Of a stretch of DNA of 64,000 nt, positions 46,814 to 54,147 are shown piece by piece (positions within the stretch are counted from its first letter, which is position 1; each line of letters opens with the position of its first letter). Source of the DNA: Acidobacteriota bacterium (lineage in GTDB: Bacteria; Acidobacteriota; Thermoanaerobaculia; Multivoradales; Multivoraceae); NCBI GenBank assembly GCA_026707545.1, contig JAPOWR010000001.1:2261778-2325777 (forward strand). The letters are read 5' to 3'. The position numbers and the translations under genes were made by a program. The notes under the pieces were generated by a model that was not told where the DNA came from, ran no database searches, and was given only the letters and a program-made list of their open reading frames with translations.

Positions 46814-48480
46814 TCGCCCTGGCGGCGCTCGGCGTGCCGGCCCAGGAACCGACAGCCGGCACGGGGATCCGATTCGTCGAGGTCGCGGACGCCTGGGGAG
46901 TCCAGTTCCGTCACCGCAACGGCGCCAGAGGCGACTTCTACATGATCGAGACGCTGGGAAGCGGCGTCGTCGCCTTCGACTACGACGGCGACGGCGACGA
47001 CGACCTCCTGTTCGTGGACAGCGGGCAGCCTGAGCCCTACGGGGGCGAACCCGGCACGACGACCCTGCTGCGAAACGACCTCGGCCGCTTCACCGACGTC
47101 ACCGAAGCCTCCGGCCTGCATCTCGACGGTTACGGTATGGGGGCGGTCGCGGGGGACGTGGACGGCGACGGCGACCCCGACCTGTACCTGACTGCCTTCG
47201 GCCCGAATCGGCTATGGCTCAACGACGGCGACGGCACGTTCAGCGAGGCAGCCTCCGAAGAAGCCGCCCCAGACCCGTCCTGGAGCGCATCGGCCGCTCT
47301 TGGCGATGTGGACGTCGATGGCGACCTGGACCTCTACGTGACGAACTACGTCGACTTCGGCTACGACAACAACAAGGTGTGCGGCGAAAGGGAAGCCGGC
47401 CGGCGCTCCTACTGCCACCCGGACGTCTACGGCGACCTGCAGGATCGCTTCTACCGAAATGAACTTGTGGAACGCGGCAGCGCGGCCTTCGTCGACAGCA
47501 CGGCCGCCACCGGGATCGAGGGCGTCCTGGGCGCCGGTCTCGGTGTCGTCATGACCGACCTCGACGGCGACCGGCGGCCGGACATCTATGTCGCCAACGA
47601 CATGGACGCCAATCTCCACTTGCTGAACCGGTCCGAGAACGGCGTTCTCCGCTTCGTCGATGACGCGCTGCTCGCCGGCACGGCCCTCTCCCACCGCGGC
47701 CAGCCGGAGGCCGGCATGGGCATCGCCGTCGGCGATGTCGATTCGAACGGCTTCGACGACCTCGTGGTGACCCACCTCGACCGCGAAACGAACGCCCTCT
47801 ACGCGAACCGCGGCGACGGCGTGTTCCTCGATCAGCGCTTCACGGCCGGAATCGCCGAACCTTCGCAGCCGTTTGTCGGCTTCGGCGTCGACCTCGCGGA
47901 CTTCGATCTCGACGGTGACCTCGACCTGGGGATTGCCAACGGTCACGTCCTGCACGACATCTCGGACCACGCCCAACGCCCGAGCGACGCCCACGCCCAG
48001 CCGAATCAGATCCTGGAAAACCACGGTGCCCGCTTCCGTGAAGTGAAGCCGAGCGGGCTTTCCGCACTCGGTGTCAGCCGGGGCCTGGTCAGCGCCGACC
48101 TGGACCAGGACGGCGACCTGGATCTCGTGATCGCGAACTGCAACGGTCCCGCGGAGGTCTACGCCAACGAGAGTGTCCGTCAAGGCGCGAGCCTCCGCGT
48201 CGGTCTGCTCGATCGTGGCAGCCCGAACCGGCGGGCCATCGGCGCCGTGCTGAGACTCCGCGCCGGCTCGGGATCGCAACAGCGGGAGATCCGGGCAGGT
48301 TCGTCCTACCTGTCTCAGAACTCCCTGATCCAGACGTTCGGCGTGCCCTTCTCCGACGTTGGGTCGGCCGCGAAGGAGGAGGAAACCGCCGGCGTCCGTC
48401 TCGATGTCCTCTGGCTCGACGGCGCGAACCTGCGCCTCCCCGGCCTGCCGGCCGACTCCCGGATTCGCGTGGTCCGCTAG
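46798..48480 (+). CDS. exported CRTAC1-family protein, second copy
   Basis: From GTG 46798, inside the end of the preceding TPR gene, the protein has 560 residues with a short signal peptide (VLSLIALAALGVPAQ). The propeller holds DYDGDGDDDLL, DVDGDGDPDLY, DVDVDGDLDLY, DLDGDRRPDIY, DVDSNGFDDLV, DFDLDGDLDLG and DLDQDGDLDLV, so again seven Ca-binding loops, followed by an ASPIC/UnbV-like end (VLWLDGANLRLPGLP). It parallels the first CRTAC1 protein, and the two probably arose by duplication. Their sequences diverge enough that they likely have different partners. Confidence 0.85.
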   Translation: MVLSLIALAALGVPAQEPTAGTGIRFVEVADAWGVQFRHRNGARGDFYMIETLGSGVVAFDYDGDGDDDLLFVDSGQPEPYGGEPGTTTLLRNDLGRFTDVTEASGLHLDGYGMGAVAGDVDGDGDPDLYLTAFGPNRLWLNDGDGTFSEAASEEAAPDPSWSASAALGDVDVDGDLDLYVTNYVDFGYDNNKVCGEREAGRRSYCHPDVYGDLQDRFYRNELVERGSAAFVDSTAATGIEGVLGAGLGVVMTDLDGDRRPDIYVANDMDANLHLLNRSENGVLRFVDDALLAGTALSHRGQPEAGMGIAVGDVDSNGFDDLVVTHLDRETNALYANRGDGVFLDQRFTAGIAEPSQPFVGFGVDLADFDLDGDLDLGIANGHVLHDISDHAQRPSDAHAQPNQILENHGARFREVKPSGLSALGVSRGLVSADLDQDGDLDLVIANCNGPAEVYANESVRQGASLRVGLLDRGSPNRRAIGAVLRLRAGSGSQQREIRAGSSYLSQNSLIQTFGVPFSDVGSAAKEEETAGVRLDVLWLDGANLRLPGLPADSRIRVVR

Positions 48481-48514
48481 ACGGTTCTCGCCGGCGGCGG
48501 GAGCCCGGCAGCGG

Positions 48515-48520
48515 TAGCAT
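48515..48520 (+). promoter_or_regulatory. candidate -10 box of the second TPR gene
   Basis: TAGCAT ends 11 nt before the ATG at 48532 and lies in the only real gap of the CRTAC1/TPR series. It may start a separate, short-leader transcript. Confidence 0.3.
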
Positions 48521-48531
48521 CGCGGCCGACG

Positions 48532-50799
48532 ATGAATGCCTCAGCCAAGCGACTCGGAGTAGTTGCCCTGCTCGCGTTGCTCGGCGGCTCCACTGCCCCG
48601 GCGCAGGAGCCGCCGCCCGCGCTGCGGGAGGCACTGGCCCTGGTCGAACGGGGAGACGCCGGGGAAGCGGTCGCGGTCCTGGAGGAACTGGTCGCCGAGC
48701 CCAACGCTCCGGACATCGCCACGGCAGCGCTGGGGGCGCTTCTTCTCGAGACCGGGAACGCCGGGCGCGCGCTCGACGTCCTGGCTCCGCTCGCCGAGCG
48801 CGACCCACCCGATCCCGCGGTTCTCTTCAACGCAGGGCGCGCCGCCGAGGCACTGGGGCGACTCGAGGACGCGGCTTCCCTCTACCAACGATCGATCGAT
48901 CTCGAGCCGCGGTCGCCAGCCCTTCGAGCCCTGGGGATGATGATCGGACGCCTGGGTCGCGCGGGCGACGCCTACGAGTATCTGCGCCAGTGGACCGCCA
49001 CGAACCCGAACGACCAGGACGCGAGGCTGGCGGCCGCGTGGGGTGCCGTCGCACTCGGGCGCCCGCCGGACGCGGAAGCGCTGATCGAGGGCCTCGATCC
49101 GCAGGAACCGCAGGTGCAACTCCTGCGCGGCCGCATCCTCCTTCTGCGCGACGACCCCTGGGGCGCCCTGGCCGAGCTGCAACCATTGGCAGAAGAGCCT
49201 CCGGCGCCCCTCGAACGAGGCATTCGAAGCGCTCTGGCCACTGCCTATCTTCTCGTCGGCGAAGCGGACGGCGCCATCGAGCAACTTGAGAGCCTGTCCC
49301 CTGAAGATCCCGAGTTGGCCGGCCGGCTGGCTCGCGCCTACTACCAGGCAGGTCGGACCAGAGACGCGATCGCCACGCTGGCTCCTTTCGTGGAGCCCTT
49401 GACGACGGTCGAACCGCCCGCGGACGCTTCCACCGACCTGGCCAGGGAGCTGGCATACGACTACGGGCGCTTCCTTCACGCGATCGAAGAGACTGAACGG
49501 GCTCTGCCGTTCCTGCGTCTCGCAGCCGACCTGGAGCCGGAGCTGGCTGAGACGTTTCGGGCTCTAGGGCAGGTGCTGTCGGCGCTGGGGCGGCGCGACG
49601 AAGCCCGGGAGGCCGTCCAGCGCTACCAGGAACTCGCCGCCGCGTCCGACCCGCTCGACATGCCGCAAGGCGATCTGGAAGATCCGACCGGGCGAGAGGT
49701 CCGAATCGCACTCCAGCGCGCCGGTTCCGGCGATGTGGATGGCGCGCTCGAGGCCCTTTCCCGTGAGCAGAGACGGGCTCCCGCCGACCCCCGACCGGCC
49801 ATCGCAGCTTCCTCCGTTCTGCTTCATGCGGGCCGCGGCCCGGAAGCGCTCGCGGCCGTGGAACAGGCCCTCGTCACGGCCCCACGAAACCCGGATGGGC
49901 TGTATCAACGCGGCGTGGTGCTGATGGCCATGCAGCAACTCGACGAGGCCGAGTCGATGCTCCGCCAGGCGCTGGCCGCAGCTCCCGGGCACATCGCTGC
50001 GCTCTCGGATTACGCCGTGCTGCTGATGAGCCAGGGCCGCGAGAACGAAGCCGCCCAGCACCTGCGGAGGGTGCTGGAACTCCGGCCCGACGATCCCCTC
50101 GCGCGGCGCCATCTCGACCAGATCCAGGGATCATCGGCGAGCGACGGAGACTCGGACTCGAATGTCGAGGCGCTCCGGAACGCGGCAGAAGTCGATCCGG
50201 ACAACGCGGAAGCGTGGGTCAGGCTCGGCAACGCGCTGCTCGTTGAGCGGAGCTTCCGCGCCGCGGAGGAACCGCTCCGCCGTGCCGTAAACCTCGAACC
50301 GTCGAATGCGGAGGCGAGGTTTGCCCTGGCCTCCGCCTTGTGGGAGAACAATCGGCCGGAGGAGGCGGAACTCCACGCACGCGAAGCAGCGACCCTGTTG
50401 CCCGCTTCTCCGGCCACGCATCGCCTGCTCGGTGGCGTCCTGCTCTGGCGTGGCGAGTACCTGAGGGCCGCGGAGTCGCTGGAGCGTTCCGTGTCGTTGT
50501 CGGAGCCCGATGCCGAGAGGCTCCTGGAACTCGCGCGGGCCTGGGAAGGCGCCGCCGGGGCCGAGCCCGGGAAGTCGGAGGAGCTGCTGACACGGGCCGA
50601 AAGCGCCTACCGACGGGCGACGGCAATGGCGCCCGAACACAGCGAGGCGGTTTACGGTCTGGCCCAGGTGCTGCGACAACTGGGGAGGCCTGAAGAGGCC
50701 GCGGAGCAGATGGCGAAGTACCGGACGCTCTACGAACGCGACCAGCAGGACACTCGGGAGCGCGGTCGCGCCTCGGAGACCGGTGGGCCGCCGCTCTAG
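48532..50799 (+). CDS. exported TPR-repeat protein, second copy
   Basis: This 755-residue protein has a signal peptide ending near APAQEPP (residue 26) and TPR repeats through most of its length, such as RAAEALGRLEDAASLYQRSI, FRALGQVLSALGRRDEAREA and YGLAQVLRQLGRPEEAAEQM. A glycine/serine/aspartate-rich stretch (SSASDGDSDS) near 535-545 marks a domain boundary. It ends the plus-strand CRTAC1/TPR series. Its TAG stop and the TAG stop of the convergent gene share the same four bases CTAG (50796-50799). Confidence 0.82.
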   Translation: MNASAKRLGVVALLALLGGSTAPAQEPPPALREALALVERGDAGEAVAVLEELVAEPNAPDIATAALGALLLETGNAGRALDVLAPLAERDPPDPAVLFNAGRAAEALGRLEDAASLYQRSIDLEPRSPALRALGMMIGRLGRAGDAYEYLRQWTATNPNDQDARLAAAWGAVALGRPPDAEALIEGLDPQEPQVQLLRGRILLLRDDPWGALAELQPLAEEPPAPLERGIRSALATAYLLVGEADGAIEQLESLSPEDPELAGRLARAYYQAGRTRDAIATLAPFVEPLTTVEPPADASTDLARELAYDYGRFLHAIEETERALPFLRLAADLEPELAETFRALGQVLSALGRRDEAREAVQRYQELAAASDPLDMPQGDLEDPTGREVRIALQRAGSGDVDGALEALSREQRRAPADPRPAIAASSVLLHAGRGPEALAAVEQALVTAPRNPDGLYQRGVVLMAMQQLDEAESMLRQALAAAPGHIAALSDYAVLLMSQGRENEAAQHLRRVLELRPDDPLARRHLDQIQGSSASDGDSDSNVEALRNAAEVDPDNAEAWVRLGNALLVERSFRAAEEPLRRAVNLEPSNAEARFALASALWENNRPEEAELHAREAATLLPASPATHRLLGGVLLWRGEYLRAAESLERSVSLSEPDAERLLELARAWEGAAGAEPGKSEELLTRAESAYRRATAMAPEHSEAVYGLAQVLRQLGRPEEAAEQMAKYRTLYERDQQDTRERGRASETGGPPL

Positions 50800-52979
50800 A
50801 GTCCACGCAGGAGCGCCCGTACCGCTTCCAGATCCGCCGCGTACCGTTCGCGACGGCCCGGCGCCGACGCCTCATTCAGGAACCGCTCGAGAGCCGGTCG
50901 CGCGATCTCGCGCCGTCCCGTACGGGCCGCGGTTGTGGCCAGGTTGTAGAGCACGTCCAGGTCCCCGGGCCCGACATCCACCGATCGCTGCCAGGCCTCG
51001 AGGGCCTGGTCGACCCTGGCCTGGTTGAACAGGGACATGCCCAGGTAGTTCCAGGCCAACGCCAGTTCCGGGTTGAGCGCCAGTGCCTCCCGAGCCTCGA
51101 TCTCGGCAACCGGCCAGTCGCGATCGTGAAGTGCCGCGAGCGCCAGATTCTGCCGCGCCACCGGATTCCGCTCGTCCGTCTCGATCGACTGGCGGAGAAC
51201 CCCCCGGGCTCGATCCGTCATCCCGGCTTCGGCGAGCACCAGCCCGAACACGTTGAGGGCTTCCGGGTCGTTCGATTCGGCGTAACGCTCCATCAGCCGC
51301 ACCGCGTCGGCCGCTCTGCCGACTTCGGTCAACGTGAGCGCCAGTTGACGATGCAGGGAAGCCGAAGCGAGCCGGCGCCGGTCGGCGTCGATCATGACCC
51401 TCAACGCCTCCGCAACCTCCCCCTGTTCGAGCAGGGCCTGGGCCAGGATCGTGTAGCCGAGCCCCATCTGCGGTCGCTGCTCGACCGTTCGGCGGGCCAG
51501 CCGCTCCGCCTCCTCGAGGTCCCCCGCCTGGAAGGTCTCCGAGTACGCCTGGATCGCCCGGTCGAGCTCGACCAGCCGCTTCGGATCGTCCTCCGGACCG
51601 TAGGTCTCGGGGAGGGCGGCGCCGCCGGACGAACTGAGATAGCCGAGGCTCTCCAGCACCCGCCGCTCCTCTTCGCTCACGGCGCCAACAGCGGGCGGCC
51701 ACTCGGACTCCGCCGGCAGCAGGTCCGCGAGCGTGGCTGCCACACGGGACTCGGAGCGGTGCAGGTTCCGCGCTTCGGCCGGATCCGCTTCCAGGTCGTA
51801 GAGTTCCGCATCGGGTAGCGAGACGTACTTCAGAAGGCGCCCGCCGTCCGCGCCGGTCGTCTCCGGCTGGCGTGCGATGACGCCCCGAAGCGGTGCCCAG
51901 CCGCGGTGCAGGTTCGCCTGCAACGCCTCGAAGTAGGTGGAGCCGTCGCCGGCGGTGTCCGGCCCGCCGTCTGGAGCCGCGGGCCCCCGCCACAGGCTCC
52001 GGCCCGCCATGTCCGGCAGTGCCGAAGCGTCGATGCCCGCGGCCTCCAGCATCGTCGGCAGGACGTCGATGTGGCGCACCGGCTGATCCAGCCGGGCCGG
52101 CGCCAGTTCCGCGGCCCAGAACACCAGGGGCACCTTGAGGGTCGCGTCGTAGGCGAAGAGGCCGTGCGTGCTCTCGCCGTGCTCTCCCAGCGACTCGCCG
52201 TGGTCCGAAGTCACGACGACCAGGACGCCCGCCGCCGCGCCGGCCGGCGTCACGCGTGCCAGCAGGCGACCGACGTGGTCGTCCGCGGCCGCAACCTCAC
52301 CGAGGTAGGGATCGCCGGCAAACCGGGAAGCGAAGGGCTCCGGCGGCTCGTAGGGCGCGTGCGGTTCGTAGAAGTGGGCCCAGAGGAATCGCCGCTCCCC
52401 CTCGTTCCGCGTCCACCAGGCCGAAGCCGCGGCCACCACCTCGGCCCCTCCGCGCTCCGCGATCGCAAAGCCCGGCGCCGAGCCCTCCGGATAGGAGTCG
52501 TCGTAGAGCTCGAAGCCGCGGTCGAGCCCGTAGCGGGCGTCCAGCGGAAAGGCGGCAACCACCGCGGCCGTCCGGAACCCGGCGCCCAGGAACGCCTCGG
52601 CGGCGGTCGGGACCCTCTCCGGCAGCACGAAGCCGGCGTTGTCGCGCACGCCGTGCTGGTAGGGCAACTGGCTCGTCAGCAGGTTGACGTGAGACGGCAG
52701 CGTCATCACGTTGTGGGCGTACGTGCGCTCGAACACCCACCCCTCCGCCGCCAGCCGGTCGAGGTGGGGAGTCTGCGCGGCCGCGTTACCCGCGAAGCCC
52801 GTCGCGTCCGCGCGCAGCGTGTCGATCGTGATCAGGACCACGTCCCGGGCGAACCCGGGATCGGGCGCCGGCGGCCAGGCGGCTGCTGGCCGGCTCGCCG
52901 CAGGCTCGTGCTCATCGCCGGAAGGGCCGCACGCCGTGACCGCTAGCGCCGCCAGCAGAACGGCGTACCATGCCTTCAG
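50796..52979 (-). CDS. sulfatase-like/alkaline-phosphatase-superfamily lipoprotein with C-terminal TPR repeats
   Basis: The N-terminal half is a sulfatase-fold hydrolase: VVLITIDTLRADAT near 47-60, a metal site with Asp53, TLPSH at 93-97, and TSDHGESLGEHG. The nucleophile position is Thr93, not the Cys or Ser needed for formylglycine, so it is not a classical sulfatase; a phosphatase, phosphotransferase or phosphonate-type role is likelier. The C-terminal 250 residues are TPR repeats. A lipobox (AVTAC) sets Cys17 as the lipidated end. No ATG, GTG or TTG lies in frame near here: CTG at 52979 overlaps the upstream stop (CTGA) and fits the signal peptide, while GTG 53132 would overlap the upstream gene by 157 bp. 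The protein is 727 residues from CTG. Confidence 0.8.
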   Translation of the reverse strand: MKAWYAVLLAALAVTACGPSGDEHEPAASRPAAAWPPAPDPGFARDVVLITIDTLRADATGFAGNAAAQTPHLDRLAAEGWVFERTYAHNVMTLPSHVNLLTSQLPYQHGVRDNAGFVLPERVPTAAEAFLGAGFRTAAVVAAFPLDARYGLDRGFELYDDSYPEGSAPGFAIAERGGAEVVAAASAWWTRNEGERRFLWAHFYEPHAPYEPPEPFASRFAGDPYLGEVAAADDHVGRLLARVTPAGAAAGVLVVVTSDHGESLGEHGESTHGLFAYDATLKVPLVFWAAELAPARLDQPVRHIDVLPTMLEAAGIDASALPDMAGRSLWRGPAAPDGGPDTAGDGSTYFEALQANLHRGWAPLRGVIARQPETTGADGGRLLKYVSLPDAELYDLEADPAEARNLHRSESRVAATLADLLPAESEWPPAVGAVSEEERRVLESLGYLSSSGGAALPETYGPEDDPKRLVELDRAIQAYSETFQAGDLEEAERLARRTVEQRPQMGLGYTILAQALLEQGEVAEALRVMIDADRRRLASASLHRQLALTLTEVGRAADAVRLMERYAESNDPEALNVFGLVLAEAGMTDRARGVLRQSIETDERNPVARQNLALAALHDRDWPVAEIEAREALALNPELALAWNYLGMSLFNQARVDQALEAWQRSVDVGPGDLDVLYNLATTAARTGRREIARPALERFLNEASAPGRRERYAADLEAVRALLRGL

Positions 52980-53947
52980 AGCGATTCCAGGTACTCCGCG
53001 AACTGCTTCGCCTCGTCGGCCCGCGGATCGTCCGGCGCGAGTTCGATCAGCTTGCGGAAGTCCTCCAGGGCGGCCTCGTTCTGCATTGCCGCCATCCTGG
53101 CGAGGCCGCGGTAGTAGTAGGCGTCGGCCCACTCGGGCTCGCCCTCGATCGCCGCGGTCAACTTCTCGACCGCCCCCTCGAAGTCGTTCTGGTTGTAGAG
53201 ATCCACGCCCTCACGCAAGAGGATCTCCGGGTCGGCCTGCAGGTCCTCCGGCAGCCGCGCGAGGTACTGCTGCGCCTCCTCCGAGCGGCCGAGGGCGGTC
53301 AGGCGTCGGCTGATCAGCCGTAGCGCGTCGACGTTGTCGGGCGCCAGGGAAAGCGCCTGTTCCAGGTTCGCGATCGCCTCGTCGTCCCGCTCCAGGCGCG
53401 CCTGGTTCTGCGCGATGATCACGAGAACCGAGACCTTCGCCGCGTCCGGCAACGACGGCAGAGCCTCGCTGAAGACCTGGATGGCACCCTCGAAGTCCTC
53501 GATACGGATCAGGTCATTGCCCTGCTCCAGGAGTCCCCGCGCCGCCTGGGCCGCTGCGTCGTCGGTGAGGGCGGCAGCCCCGTCCGCTCCGGCCCGGGCC
53601 GGCTGCAGCGCCGTCTCCAGCACTGGACGGTCCGCGCCGGTGGCGTACTCGTTGAGCGTCACCGTGTGCTCCGTCGGAACGAAGCCGGGTTTGGAAACCA
53701 GCACGATCCACTCGCCGCTCCGGAGGCCGGCCCGCACCCAACGTCCGCGGCGGTTCGTCACGACTTCTTCCTCCGGACCGGCGCCGTTCAGGGTCAGCTT
53801 GATGCTCGCGCCTTCGACCGCGTTGCCCTCCGAGTCCTCGACGGTGCCGCTGAGACGACCGCGGCCCGCCCAGCCCTGAGCCGAGAGGAGGGTGGCCAGC
53901 AGGAGTCCGGCGATAGTCGCCGCGGCGATTCGGATGCGATAGCTCAT
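52976..53947 (-). CDS. exported carboxypeptidase-regulatory-like plus TPR protein
   Basis: The start at 53947 is supported by a run of Gs just upstream and by a signal peptide (cleavage near SAQGWA, residue 27). The 323-residue protein has an N-terminal carboxypeptidase-regulatory-like beta sandwich (LSGTVEDSEGNAVEGASIKL) at about 32-110, then TPR repeats to the end (RIEDFEGAIQVFSEALPSLP, YLARLPEDLQAD, NQNDFEGAVEKLTAAIEGEP). The layout links it to the TonB receptor upstream, which carries the same sandwich domain. Its stop overlaps the CTG start of the sulfatase-like gene, so translation is probably coupled. Confidence 0.82.
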   Translation of the reverse strand: MSYRIRIAAATIAGLLLATLLSAQGWAGRGRLSGTVEDSEGNAVEGASIKLTLNGAGPEEEVVTNRRGRWVRAGLRSGEWIVLVSKPGFVPTEHTVTLNEYATGADRPVLETALQPARAGADGAAALTDDAAAQAARGLLEQGNDLIRIEDFEGAIQVFSEALPSLPDAAKVSVLVIIAQNQARLERDDEAIANLEQALSLAPDNVDALRLISRRLTALGRSEEAQQYLARLPEDLQADPEILLREGVDLYNQNDFEGAVEKLTAAIEGEPEWADAYYYRGLARMAAMQNEAALEDFRKLIELAPDDPRADEAKQFAEYLESL

Positions 53948-54032
53948 GAGTTCCCCCCAACGTCCCCGAAACCGCTGATCCTGTGACCATGCTACTACCA
54001 TGTCGCCCGGTTCGCCGGAAAGATATCGCCCC

Positions 54033-54075
54033 AAAACGAAACCGCCGCCCCCGGGAGTAGCCCGGAGGCGGCGGT
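54033..54075 (-). terminator. intrinsic terminator of the TonB-dependent receptor gene
   Basis: On the minus strand ACCGCCGCCTCCGGG (54075-54061) pairs with 14 of 15 bases of 54055-54041 around a 5-nt loop, and TTCGTTTTGGGG follows as a T-rich tail. It lies between the receptor stop at 54148 and the next minus-strand gene. Confidence 0.7.
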
Positions 54076-54147
54076 CATTCGAAGCAGAAGGCTACGGCCG
54101 GGGACGGACGGTGCTTGCCCGCGCGCCCCCGACGTTGCCCTGGTTGC

